From Chionoecetes opilio (taxonomy: Eukaryota > Arthropoda > Malacostraca > Decapoda > Majidae): DNA of 64,000 nucleotides. Made by a program: the position numbers and the translations under genes. Position 1 is the first letter of the stretch. The number at the start of each line of letters is the position of its first letter. Positions 1 to 11,486 of this stretch are shown piece after piece. The stretch lies in assembly GCA_016584305.1 (NCBI GenBank), contig JACEEZ010022880.1, positions 484,370-548,369 of the forward strand, read 5' to 3'. Under the pieces are notes generated by a model that was given only the letters and a program-made list of their open reading frames with translations, did not search any database and was not told where the DNA came from.

Positions 1-950
1 CATAGGCTGGAAAGATGAAGAAGACAATTTTTTAGATATGTTTTTAGCTAGATGCCAGAAGTTACGAGAGGAGTTTGATTCAGAAATTTGTTGACATTTT
101 CAATGAATGAAGGAGTTTTGGTAAGTTGAAGAAAAGTTTTGGCATGATTACGGGCAGAAAGATAAAGGGCATGCGTTTAAGGAGATGGATGGTTATGGTA
201 CTGTCTGTGAGATGCATCTCTATCTTGGACAGCATGAGAACAAGCAAAGTTAAACCAAGGTTGACAGGCTTTAGGGTTAGAGAAAGTGTGTGGAATGTAT
301 GGCCCGTACCGAGAGTCACAAAGCGACAAACTACGAACGACTGAGGAAGGGTAGCGTAAAAGGGATATTTTTCGGAACCAAGAGCAGCGACGAAGGTCGG
401 CACAAAGACACGGGTACCCCCGTGTCTTCGTGCCGACCTTCGACCGTCGTCGCTGCTCTTCGTTCCGAAAAATATCTCTTTTACGCTACCCTTCCTCTGT
501 CGTTTGTCGTTCGTCGCTCGACCTTCATCATGACTCTCGGTATGGGCCAATGCCTCCATGCCAGAGACAATATGGTCAGTGAAAGAAGATGATAGCTAAA
601 GCTAATGGTGAACATTGAAATCGCTAAGAAGGGAAATTTCTGGAAAAGAAAAATGAGATTCGATGTGCTCCATTTTTTATGTCAAATAGTTGAAGAATTT
701 TACATAGTCCAAAGAGTTAGGTGAGAGATATACAGCATAGATAAATTTAGTAAGAGAGTGACATTGAAGTTAAAGCCAGATGGTAGAAGATTCTGAAGAT
801 TCAAGACCGTAGGCACGAGAGTAAGTTATGTCTTTGCATACATATACGCAACAGCCAGCTTTGGTTTGAAAATGAGAATAGAGAGAGTAAGAGGAAACAG
901 AAAAGGGACTTTATTGGAGAGGGAAAATATTGCTTTCTTCTGCTGCTTTG
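1..950 (-). mobile_element. Jockey-type non-LTR retrotransposon relic, endonuclease region, 5' and 3' truncated
   Basis: Read on the minus strand, this repeat carries decayed endonuclease-region coding sequence. It is recognised by parallel with the better copy at 49745-55665: bases about 240-300 match 49750-49810, bases about 680-830 match 50290-50357 plus 54410-54480, and about 830-900 match 55345-55420. Stops and indels break all frames. It is interrupted at 299-547 by a foldback element. Bases 680-830 are the uninterrupted version of the site into which the giant palindrome at 50358-54409 inserted. Confidence 0.6.
299..547. mobile_element. 249-bp foldback (palindromic) MITE
   Basis: The sequence is almost entirely one inverted repeat. 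It starts TGGCCCGTACCGAGAGTCA and ends TGACTCTCGGTATGGGCCA; the arms meet near 415-420 at an acgggtaccccc loop. It lies inside the jockey relic, whose parallel copy at about 49795-49830 runs through without it. Arms differ by small gaps and substitutions. No coding capacity. Confidence 0.75.
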
Positions 951-2473
951 CCTCTAGTTCTGTTTATGAGTAGGATCTAGCATGGTTTAGGCATCTCTCA
1001 GAACAATAGGAAAAGTGTTTTTGGGTAGAAAAACCAGTATAATTAGAAACCCAAGACATTGGCGACTCAGCAAGGTGCTTTCACAAGATAAGCATGAAAC
1101 AATGAAAGGCATGTAGCTCCATTCATACGTGGCTAGTGTGTCACCTGATGAGTTACCAAGTGATAGAATTATGCATTTCTTTACGTTTCTTTCCATAATA
1201 GCAGCATTTCCACTGTAAAAGTGTACTGTGTACTATGTGGGGCATTTTGCCTTTAAATGGCCATAGTTCAGGGGATTCAAAATATTGTGTTATGAAATTC
1301 TGTTGGATGAAAGCCAGATGCCATAAGTCTCAGATGTTCAATCGTTTTTTATTTATTTTTTCACTTTTGTTTTATTATTAACTGTGGACGGTCCCCTTAA
1401 TCAGTAAAGGCAAAATGTTAGAAAAATTTGGTTAAATCGAGAGAAAATACATTTTGACGATGAGCAACAACACTGTTGATGCCACGCTAGCACATGGCAG
1501 GCTGATGCAGTAGTGACGCTGCCATGCAGGTCCTGATGGTGCCTATCTGCATAGCGCACCTGAGGTTTCATATTACTCAGACATGTCCGAGCTTCATGAA
1601 ATTTGTCCACGTAGATTATTTATCTATGGAATGTGGTATTCGAGTTACTGGGGATCTACTGGTATATTTTATTATCTGCTATCAATAGAATGGCATCTAG
1701 ATTTAATTGATCCATATGTACGCCAAGAGGCTTCCACTCATTTTGAAAACCTAACAAGGCAGCTTTATCAACCGTTAGAACTTTAATGGGCTTACTAGGT
1801 TTGATATGAATACACCCATACCTCTCTCAATGCACAAGTTACGTTCCTGGAAAATCATGTGGTAAGTGAAAATGTGTTAAACTAATCCTATTTTGCCATT
1901 GACTCCCATTATATATATTGAGATACGTTCTTAAGACCAAAAATCAGGTCCCAACTATGTCATAAAATGCAATGAATCTTTACCATCATCATCACACCAC
2001 CCACCCTCCATCACCTCACCACCCTCAAAGCCAGGCATTTGTTCAATGTGAGTTGTGCCGTGTGCTCTGATGGTGTTGGAAACAAGGGTTTGGCTTGTTG
2101 CCAAGCACGTGGTGGTGTGGCAGTTCAGTAGCTGGTTGGCTTCCCTAGGGAACATGTCTCCCACAAATTGCTCTCACAGAATGTCTCGCATAAACGCCAT
2201 TACGTTAACAAAGAGCAACATTTTTTTTTCATAGATTTACTGAGGTAACATAATTGTATATGGAATCTCAAATGAAAGAAATACGAGATAGGCACATGAG
2301 GAGTATGCCTGCTCTCCATGATGATAACAGGCTTATCATATGAACTGTGTAAATATCTGGTTTAAGTTAGTCACAGGTCCCCACTGGACAGTACTTAGAT
2401 GTCAGTAGGCACATGAGGTAGGTGTATGAGACAAAAGGCAAATGTGGAGGGTGTGCTGACTGTGCTGTACATG
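951..2473. other. Intronic sequence, no recognised feature
   Basis: AT-rich sequence with only short chance reading frames. I see no conserved protein motif, splice pair or clear repeat boundary. Decayed repeat sequence is possible. Confidence 0.4.
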
Positions 2474-3079
2474 TACAGGTAGTCGTCGACTTACGACTGT
2501 TCGACCTTACGACCGGCGGTACGACAGTATAATATTCATGTAAATAAATAAATATAATAATACGATAATATATGTAAGGCTGCGATGTTAATTGTACGAT
2601 AATTATCATATTTATACAATAATTTGACTATTTGTTCGATGTACGATGCATGGTTGAGAATCGTACACGAAAATACGATAATTGACTCACAAATAAAATT
2701 TCATTATACAGTCATACAAAAATTGTCATCGCACAAAAATACAAAAAAAATTGGTCCATGTCAACTTCTGCGAAAAAGAGAGAGAGAGTTTTTAGTTTAA
2801 CTTTTGGTCCTTTGCATGACATGATGGACTTGTTAGACCGTTGCTTGCCGCATTTGAACGCAGATTGTGAGAGGGTATTTAGCAAGGTTTACCTTACCAA
2901 GACAAAGGTTAGAAACTGACTTCTGACGGGAACCATATACACTACCCTCCAGAGTTTCACGCGATGCGAGTTTCGCGATCCTCGAGTTTCGCGATCCTCG
3001 AGTTTCGCGATCCTCGAGTTTCGTGCTGAGTCCTAAATTCTTACCATCCCAACTTTCGCGCATTATATCCCCGAGTTTC

Positions 3080-3080
<1 letters not shown>

Positions 3081-3171
<91 letters not shown>

Positions 3172-3186
3172 GTGTGTGTGTGTGTG
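3081..3186. repeat. T90 homopolymer followed by (GT)n
   Basis: Bases 3081-3170 are an unbroken T run, followed by GT repeats to about 3186. The tract lies at the 3' end of the minus-strand SINE and is probably its expanded tail. The exact length may be affected by assembly. Confidence 0.9.
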
Positions 3187-3602
3187 CCTACAGCGCCGTT
3201 AGGCAGTGACCTCCAGGAGTGGGATGGTAGGCCCTGGAGGTTAACTTGAGGGCTGTGATGGTGGCCCTTGCCCGGGGTTTGGCGCAGACAGAATTTCTAT
3301 AGTGACGCCTGTGATTAGAGGCTCATGCCGCCCCCTGTGTCCTCCGATGCACTCGCAACGAAGGTAGAGTTAATGGGCAGCGTGTGGGTGTTTCTTAGGC
3401 CAATCAAGGGTGCAGAGAAAGATTTAAGTGGATTTTACAGCCCTCATCAAGGATCGAACTCAGAAACCGAGAACGCCACTCGGAGGACTTCTTCTTCTTC
3501 TTGTGACCTTTTCTGCTTAGAAATCACTTTGTAGGTCGTCTGTCAAGCTCGTGCTCGGCTTGACATATATCTTGACGCTAACCACTCTGCTACCCCCCTC
3601 CC
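3187..3602 (-). mobile_element. tRNA-derived SINE, copy 1 (minus strand)
   Basis: Reverse-strand copy of the SINE best seen at 16240-16612. The 3' part (gtgcctacagcgccgttagg) is at the left and the tRNA-like head (ctaaccactctgctaccccc) at the right. About 90 bases (3490-3560) interrupt or extend the head region compared with other copies. Confidence 0.7.
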
Positions 3603-4211
3603 ATAAGAGACTTACGGGACACGTTCTTCCTTCCTTCCTGCTTAGTATAGTATTATAATAGGCTTAGTATAGCTTGTAAGTTTTGCTTTGTTTTTTTTCC
3701 ATTTGTTTGTGTTTTTCTCTACAGGAGCCCCGGTGTCGCATAAGATAGGTAACACCTCGAAATAAGTAGCACCTTACCTTATTTTACACCCCCGCCGTTC
3801 CTTACTTATTTACCACAAAATACCCCTTTATAAGTGATTAACCATGACGTGTGTGGTACTGGGTTTTCGGGGGTTTACTGGAGGAGACAGGAGAGAAGGG
3901 GAGGAAGGCATTGTGACAGTGTTTTGCCGTTAACACTGTCACACAACCATCAGCTGACAAGAATGTGTCAAGCTCATTTCACTCAGACCAAAACAGCATC
4001 CCCTGGGTGACCCCCAAAACTCAAGCTCCTCTCCTCCCTCTCTTCTCTTCGTAGTGTTGGCCAAAGCCACCACCCCGGGAGGCGGGTCCAAACCCTAGGC
4101 TAACACCCAGTACCCATTCACTGCTGGGTGGACAGGGGCTTGGGGCATTTTCAGGATATTTTTTTGGGGGAAAAGTGAGTCTTATTATAAGCTGTAAAAT
4201 ACGGTGGGTAC

Positions 4212-4280
4212 GCAGCCCTCAAGTTAACCTCCAGGGCCTACCATCCCACTCCTGGAGGTCACTGCCTAACAGCGCTGTAG

Positions 4281-4328
<48 letters not shown>

Positions 4329-4340
4329 CACACACACACC
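4212..4340 (+). repeat. SINE 3' fragment plus (AC)n, inverted partner of 3171-3252
   Basis: About 68 bases from 4214 are the reverse complement of 3184-3252 with a single visible mismatch, followed by an AC tract mirroring the GT tract at 3171-3186. It looks like an inverted duplication of the SINE tail rather than an independent SINE insertion. Confidence 0.65.
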
Positions 4341-4479
4341 AAAAAAAAAAAAAAAAAAACCAGACTAAATAAGCATTTTTACAGTGTTTTAAATACCCGA
4401 GTTTCACGATCCACGAGTTTCACGCTATGCCTCCGGAAGAAAGCAAGCCGAAACCGGGAGGGTAGTGTATATATTTTAT

Positions 4480-4485
4480 TATATA

Positions 4486-4527
<42 letters not shown>

Positions 4528-4577
4528 ATATATATATATAATATATATAATATTATATTATAATATATATTATATAT
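4480..4577. repeat. (AT)n-rich microsatellite
   Basis: Imperfect TA/AT repeats separating the end of family I from the start of family K. The tract is cut by family K and resumes at 8005-8078, as expected for insertion into a TA repeat. Confidence 0.85.
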
Positions 4578-5468
4578 ACCGTATTGCCGGCGCATAAAAA
4601 CGCACCTCCGCATAAGACGACCCCTATTTTACAAGGAGGTTTTGAGAAGAAAAAACAATTTTGGGTTTGTTTTTGAGGGAAAAAATAAATTCGTAAATTA
4701 TCATAAGTTATTAAAAAAAAAAAGGATTTGTAGGGGAAGAAAATGATTATGAGCCTGTACCTACATAGTACAATATTCACAATGCAGTGAATGTGAATGA
4801 AAAATTATACTAGCTAAAACGTCAAGGGAATGACTAACCAAAATCGGTCATAATATATTGCAGGATGCCCCCACAAATTGATATTCTAATAATTTGCTAC
4901 CTATGACATATAGCTTAGATTTAATGTTGTAGGTATGCCTTTGTTGCTTTTCTGCTATGTGTTTAGACTTTGTGGAAAATTTGCAGTATAAATATTGGTA
5001 TTTTTTTGGTAGTGGGCTTTCAAAAGTCCTAGGATTCTTACCTACATTATCGTGTAGCTTTCTTCATTCTGAGTATTTTGAGCCCCATTTCCCATGGCGC
5101 AATTGAATAATAATGGAATTACACTAATAATTTAATTGAATGGAGGGCCAGGTTGCCCCCCCATCATACACACATGTAAACAAACATTGATGTACGACAA
5201 AAACGAGAGCCAGATTAATTAAAAACACATCAAAACTATTCAGGAGGACTAAGTTTCGGCCTCGAAATTGGTGGTTGTCCAATAACAAAACTTCACGAAG
5301 ATATTTAGGTAACATTGTAAGGTAACCATCTCTACCTTGTTGTTATTGTTGTAATTGTTGAAGGGCACCGTTGTCGTTATCGACGATATTTGCCCTGGTT
5401 TACACCTATGAATCTATCACAGTCGCGAGGGTTGATTAGTCTTCTTCAGAAAGGTACTTGTAGGTGAA

Positions 5469-5910
5469 GGCTGGTTCACACTCTGAAATCACGTCAGCGT
5501 TCCGTCAGCCGTGCCTTGTATTCACACTATTCGTCATGGTTCCGTCATTTTCGGCAGTTCCTGCTCACCCTCTAAGCAGACATGGTATGGTGCCTCAGAG
5601 GCTATGGTTGAAGAAATTTGCATTAATAGCACTTAGAACTGTAGGATGAAGAAGAGGAGTTGAACTCTAAAAGACACTGTTTTGGGTACATACAGCCTTG
5701 AGAAAACGACAATTATCAGCACAGCACAGTCTCATTACGTTAAAATATTCTTCCCCAGCAGAAACCGTTACATGACAGGACGGTGATGTATTGGAGCCGT
5801 GACGGCGGCGCACCGTTTAGTGTAACACGCCTTTGTTTGAATGTAAAAAATTCTAACGTATTTGATGAGACGGTGCCGTGTCACCATGATGGTATGGTGT
5901 GATTCGGCCT
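5469..5910. mobile_element. Possible PIF/Harbinger-like MITE
   Basis: Ends GGCTGGTTCACACTCTGAAA and, inverted, GGCCGAATCACACCATACCA resemble each other and the 'GGxxxxTTCACAC' style of Harbinger termini. No clear 3-bp duplication was seen. Confidence 0.3.
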
Positions 5911-6126
5911 TGAGGCGGACGGTGTGGCGCCGTGATGGGTCTTGGTCTTGGTGTACCGTGTGGAAGATTTTTGTCCGTCTACATTCTACCGTTTCAGCCT
6001 TTTTTCTAGCACTCTTTCATACAGTTTCCTTATCCGTAGAGGTACAGGGGTGACGATTGAGGGGTCAAGGTGGTACAAAGGCCTATGCTGTCTCCCATCT
6101 CACCTTGCTTACCACTGTAGTGGCGC

Positions 6127-6128
<2 letters not shown>

Positions 6129-6186
<58 letters not shown>
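6129..6186. repeat. (AC)n microsatellite
   Basis: Uninterrupted AC dinucleotides from gctaac at 6129 to acctgc at 6187. Confidence 0.95.
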
Positions 6187-6188
<2 letters not shown>

Positions 6189-6893
6189 GCATCGGCTTAG
6201 GCCATCCCCCTGTCTGGGATCAGGATTAGAGGGTGACCTGACGCTGACCTGACTTGTCCTCGCCGACACAAATGTAACACCAGCCAGGTAATTCAGTCAG
6301 CCACAGGACACACAGAGACACACACGCTGCGCACCTCTTGTCCCCACGTTGTACAATGACTCGCTGTCAAATAAACAACAAAGCCACGATGCCCTTTCTC
6401 CATCCTTGTGTGCATAAAAAGAATCCCCAAGATACTACATCTCCCTCTCACCGCTCACACTCCTTCAAATGAAACTTTAACACGCTCTTTGTTTCACTAT
6501 TCCATTTATCAACAATATTCAGTCCAGCGAAAATTCCATCACCATTTTCTACCCCCCTTCTATCATTTCCTTCCAACTGTTGTGTCAACTTGTGTGGCCC
6601 GAGTCGAATGCGGGTTAAGACTACATCTAATATGCGGGATGTTTGTCTTTTCCATGGGTTGCGAGGAGGAGTCTGAGCGGTAATGACCCATGGTGGGTGC
6701 GCGGAGAGCGTCGCCGAGTGAAGTATCCCAGGTGAAGCGGCAGACCTGAGATATCAGACGTTTTACAATGGAGAACAGCAGCGGGGGGTGGATGATGTTT
6801 ACATCTGACACGGCCATCTTGGCAGCAACAATTGCTATCTTGTTGCCCCAGCTCTTGTTTTCTCTTAAACTCCAACCTTTTCTTAGTACGTAT

Positions 6894-7789
6894 TGTTACG
6901 AAGGAGGGGGGGGGGGCAATTCACCCCTCTCTTTAAACTTTGTCACACTACCACTAACGGCTCGGGGCAATGGAAGGAGACGGGAAGGACTGAAGGGAGA
7001 CACTGAACTGCTGTGCATGGCTTTTATTTCCCCCACACTACTCTACTATGTACAAAGTCACCAACACAATGTACACCACTGTACAGGCAAACGTCTCTCA
7101 AAGCATGCCGCCCTTTGAGCCACTGAGTCACTGTCTCACACAGGGGTGCCGCAGGCCCACACTCGAGTCTCTGTCTCTCACGCATGCACGGCCTCCTCAC
7201 AATAGAGTCACTGTCTCTCACACGTGCACGACCTCCATACAACTGAGTCAGTCTCTCACACGTGCACGGCCTCCACACAATAGAGTCACTGTCTCTCACG
7301 TAAGGGCTCCGCCCTTGCCCGGCACACTTGTGTATCACCACGCGCTACACATTCACCCAGTCTTTCACCCAACACAACACAAGTCAGTCTCACATAAGGG
7401 CGCCGCCCTTGGAGCCGTGAACCCACCCCACAGTCGCCGCCACTGAGCCTGAAGGCCACGCCGTGCCCAACACAGGGCCACTCTCGTCCCCCTTCCAAAC
7501 AGAAGAGGGAGACGCGCCTTTTTCAGGGCGGGTAATGTGAGGCACAGCTGTCACGGTAATCCTTCAGGGCGGGTAATCCTCCTGTCCACCCGCCTTAGCT
7601 GTTTTTCTGCTACTGTCTCCTGCTCCGCCAGGCCATCACCACGTCGGTTCCCCCCCATTCTCTGAGCCAATGGGAGGAAAGGACGTGGCGACCCGAACCG
7701 TGGGTCGAACGGCCAGCGAGACCCCAGAGGTAGAGACGAAGGACCCTTGCCTTGTTCGCTAGTAGCAGCGAACAAGGCCCTTCGTAACA
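6894..7789. mobile_element. TGTTACGAAGG-type TIR (or solo-LTR-like) element with internal minisatellite
   Basis: Starts TGTTACGAAGG and ends CCTTCGTAACA. Flanks gtat and gtag are only an approximate 4-bp duplication. A strong hairpin (gccttgttcgct...agcgaacaaggc, 7749-7778) lies at the right end. The middle (7120-7310) holds imperfect ~40-base repeats built on ctgtctctcac and cacgtgcacg. Relatives are at 16894-18324 and 58720-59597. TG...CA ends also fit a solo LTR, but the inverted ends of the second copy are too long for that. Confidence 0.55.
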
Positions 7790-8039
7790 GTAGTATGCAT
7801 TACTGTTGATAACAGTTACAAATTTGTGCTCAGTGGACTACTGCTCAACACAGATAACTCCAGACCCCTTTAGTAATACACCACCGGCTGTTCTGTATTC
7901 TCTGCCCGACCTCTCATACGCTAATATGGCCGCATTAGACGCAGGGTGAACTTTGCATTCCTTTTAAGGGAAAAAACTGCGTCTTATGCGCCGGCAAATA
8001 CGGTTATATTATATATTATATATATATATATAATATATA

Positions 8040-8079
<40 letters not shown>

Positions 8080-9056
8080 TTGATTTTCTTCCAGCAGCAC
8101 AGTGTGTACGGGAGATTGTGTTACTTTCATCCCTACAGATGATATGATAAGTCGATGACAACTGACACACTATAATTATAATATAAGCGCCAGCTGACAC
8201 ATGGGATACAATAATAGAGGAACAGGAATGCCTCTTTTCTTTTTAGGGTGATAGTAGAGTTCAGCTTCTTTTGAGTCATGATGTGCTTCTAGCTCTATTT
8301 ATTTAGTTTTATTTAATTTCATTTATTTTGGAGAAAAAAATAACATGTGGAATGTTGTGTTATAATTGGATCTATAGTCTATCTATTGTTTATTATGGTG
8401 AAAAGAGGAAATATTTTTATATGTGGAATGCTGAATTCAATGAAGTAGAAAGTCATTTACTGACTATATTATTTTACCTAAGGTTGTACGTGATTCTATC
8501 TGAAAATACGATAATTCTGGTGGCTCGGTATGACAATGTGGGCTACAAAAGTTCACATCCCTGATGTAAGGTAATTATATCATAGGCCAACTTACGACCA
8601 GATCAACTTATAAAACCAATCAAGGTTGTAAGTCGACAACTACAGGAAGGTCCCGAAGATACGAGCAGTTAGGTTCCATCTGGCATACTCGTAAAGCGAA
8701 ATCTCGTATAACGAAACACATAACTAATGGTAAAATATAGGTTTGGTTCCAGACCCCATCAATTAAAAAAACCAAAAAAAAACCATGTTTTTCAAGCTAA
8801 AATAAACTATAGCAAACACAACAAACACACAGCGTCTATATTATCCACACTGTACTACCTATTCTGTAGAAAAAATAGCACACAAAATAACATAACTGCA
8901 CATTAATTAAACATAAAACATGCATAACACTCACAAGTGGTAATGTTGTGTGGGGAGACAGGAAGCTGGCAAGTAGCCAGCTGAGAATCCCTGATTTCTC
9001 TCTCTGAGGCTCTAGAGAAAACGGGGGTGACTGCATTTGCAGAGATGACTGAGTTA

Positions 9057-10090
9057 GAGTTCTTCCTCCTCCCCTTGATCACTTGAGCCCCCTTCACACA
9101 TTCCATAATGGAACCACGAACGCGTCATGGTCCTGGTTATGGGTCGATCGTGACGCTCGTGACGCGCTAGGCCAAGGCCCCGAAAAGTTAGTGCGTGCAC
9201 TAAAAAATTGGGAAGCTCCCCGATTTTTGTACCCAATGCAGCGCTATCGTAAGTCTATCGTGACGCTATCGCTATCTATGTAGCAGCTTCGTAACACTGT
9301 CGTGATCGTCGTATGTTTATCGTGACATAAGAAACTCGTTACCCGCGCCTTCAATCCTACTTCCCCCCCCCCCCCATTTTTTGCACCCCATTCCGCCTTC
9401 TCCCCCCTTTCTCATTCACCTCCACCCACCCTCGACTCCACTCCCCCTACTCGCATGACCACGTGGTGATGCCACCCACCCCCTACTCCCATGACCACGT
9501 ACGTGGTGATGGGGGAAGTGGGTAGGGAGTAGGGGATGGGTGGTGGATCCACCCCCGTTTTAACCACTCACACCCCCAACAATGCCTTCTCCATCCCCCC
9601 CCCGTTTCCCCACCAACACCATCACCCCCTTCTTTATTACAACCCCCCTCCCCCGTTTCCCTCCTTCTCCATTACCAACACAACCGTTTCTCCCACCTTC
9701 ATCTCTAACCCCCCTTCCTTCTCCATCACCATGGCAACACACACCCATGTGTGAGGCATGTTGTATGAGGCATGGCTCTTGACGCTATCGTGATACGTTC
9801 ATGGCACCGTCATGGCACTGTCGTGGTTATCGTAACTATCGTGACGACAAAATGACCGTTGATTTTCCATTCGTGACGTAGTCTTGCAGCTGTCATGACT
9901 CCATCGTGACCATCTTACGACCGTCATGACACATACGGACAGGCAATGTGACATTATTGTAAGGCTATCCTGGTCTGCGTTTATCGTGGACAAATTTCAC
10001 GATAGCGTCAATAATCAAATTGGTGGCGCTATCGTGGCTCGATTATGGAATGTGTGAAGGGAGCTCAAATTGGGGAAGAGGAAAGATCCT
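9057..10090. mobile_element. Element M: non-autonomous transposon with ATCGTGAC subterminal repeats
   Basis: Inverted ends share CCCTTCACACATTCCATAAT (left 9092-9111; right inverted, one difference, ending about 10062), extending outward with matching TTGAGC and CTCCTCCCC-like sequence, so the outer limits are approximate. Both flanks inside carry many copies of atcgtgac / cgctatcgtga. The centre (9361-9740) is C-rich low-complexity sequence. No transposase. Confidence 0.55.
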
Positions 10091-10313
10091 CGGTGCTGCC
10101 GCGTGATACAATAGACTCGAGAGGGTAGGGTAGGTAAGGGACAAGGGAGGGGTGCGCAGACCTCTTCCACTGCCCACAAACTCGTCTCTGCGCATCTGAA
10201 TCATTGTACATCGTCCAGGATGTGAATTTTTGTAGGCCACATTGTCGTACCGAGCCACCAGAATTATCATATTTTCAGATTGATTATTGTACAACCTTAG
10301 GTAAATTCATATA

Positions 10314-11486
10314 CACGGCCACCTCGATTTACGAATGGGTTACGTTCCTGAAAAACTGTTTGTAAATCGAAAATTCGTAAATCGAATGTATTTTTCCCAT
10401 TTAACCCCATTATTTAATTTGAGATACATTCCTACGAACAATAATCACATCCATAGAATGTCATAAACTGCTATAAAAACATATATTTGTGGCTTTAGGC
10501 ATACATACAATTAATATAAGACTATTTCTTGAAAATTCAATTTTCTGAGCTGTATACCCCCCATCTGCAATCATGGACTTGAGCAACGGGACGTGAGCGA
10601 CGGCCGCATCCTTATCAGCAGAGGCAGCCTCTCCTGACTGGGCAACCGAGTGTAGATTGAAGCGGTTCTTGAACCGTTCCAACCAGCCCTTACTTGCTAT
10701 AAAACTTGGGTGTGGCACAGGTACACTTGAAGTACCGGTACTAGGTCCTGCTTCTTCACTATCCTTCAAATCTTCATATATCAATAGAGCTTTTTCAGTC
10801 ATGGCGAGGTTGTTCATCGGCGTATTATCACGACTACACATGTCGTTAACCCACAAAGCTAACCGCCTTTCCATGTCTTCCATAATAAGTGGACGAGGTT
10901 TCATTACTAGCTTGGCACCCCAAGGGGTAGCACTTTTAGCACTTGACATAATCTTCTCCTTGTCCTTCTTAATAGTTACAACAGTCGACGGAGAAAGGCT
11001 AAACCAATTAGCCATGTCCTTCACTCGCACGCCTTCGTCAAATTTCTTGAGAATCGCTATCTTAGTCTCTAGTGTTATGGCTTTTCTGGCTTTCTTGGGC
11101 TTAGGACCACCCACACTAGCACTGGCACCATGCTTGGGAAGCATTATTCACTGAAATAATCACTGAAATGTCTGATTATACACAATAATGTTCATAAACA
11201 CAGCATGACCGGTCGGAGAATATGTAAACAAACAATCTTGAGCGTCCCCGCGTGTGGATGTGCTGAGCCAATGGTTCTGTTTACTGAACTTTTTACAATA
11301 TTTAGGTGTTATAAATATTCTTACTATTTATGTATTAATTTTTTTTTATTATTTTGTTTATGAATTTACGAACTTTTGTTCGTAACTTCGAATTATTCGT
11401 GTGTAAACCAAATTTTGGGACAAAATAATTTTGTTCGTATCTTCGAAAATTCGTAAATAGAGTGTTCGTAAATCGCGGTATGTGTG
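10314..11486. mobile_element. Family D Tigger-like transposon, internally deleted
   Basis: Left end CACGGCCACCTCGATTTACG and, inverted right end, CACACATACCGCGATTTACG; TA at 10312-10313 and 11487-11488. Family A copy 4 (about 63800) shows the unoccupied site catatagtcag with a single TATA, confirming the TA duplication. It encodes only the N-terminal part of a pogo/Tigger transposase. Confidence 0.8.
10461..11144 (-). pseudogene. Tigger/pogo-type transposase, N-terminal part only
   Basis: An open frame of 227 codons starts MLPKHGASASVGGPKPKKAR. Residues about 20-75 are the CENP-B type helix-turn-helix (AITLETKIAILKKFDEGVRV, DMANWFSLSPSTVVTIKKDK), and residues about 85-190 the second CENP-B DNA-binding domain (WLERFKNRFNLHSVAQSGEA). 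In the family the sequence GGYTAxxIxNxDET follows and opens the DDE catalytic domain. Here the frame diverges right after GGYTAQKIE, so the whole catalytic domain is missing through internal deletion. It may still bind terminal repeats but cannot catalyse transposition. Confidence 0.8.

Larger units (their letters stand above)
2940..4467. mobile_element. Family I TA-target transposon, copy 1 (non-autonomous)
   Basis: Left end CACTACCCTCCAGAGTTTCA after TA at 2938-2939; right end ...GGGAGGGTAGTG, then TA at 4468-4469. The subterminal left region repeats the word gagtttcgcgatcc three times. It contains a SINE, a long T tract and a GT/AC-flanked inverted repeat, but no transposase. Copy 2 at 27328-28554 has the same layout, including the SINE at the same place. 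Confidence 0.65.
4578..8004. mobile_element. Family K TA-target DNA transposon, non-autonomous
   Basis: Left end ACCGTATTGCCGGCGCATAA and right end TTATGCGCCGGCAAATACGGT form inverted repeats of about 25 bases, with further matching words (gcataagacg / gcgtcttatgc). Both sides are an AT microsatellite, so the duplication cannot be resolved. It contains a PIF-like MITE, an AC tract and a minisatellite TIR element. No transposase was recognised. Confidence 0.65.

Noticed and set aside
6408..7446. Overlapping frames of 80-130 codons on both strands
   Set aside because: They lie in the minisatellite TIR element and flanks, differ in every frame and have no recognisable domain.
10657..11154. Plus-strand 165-codon frame
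   Set aside because: Antisense shadow of the family D transposase.
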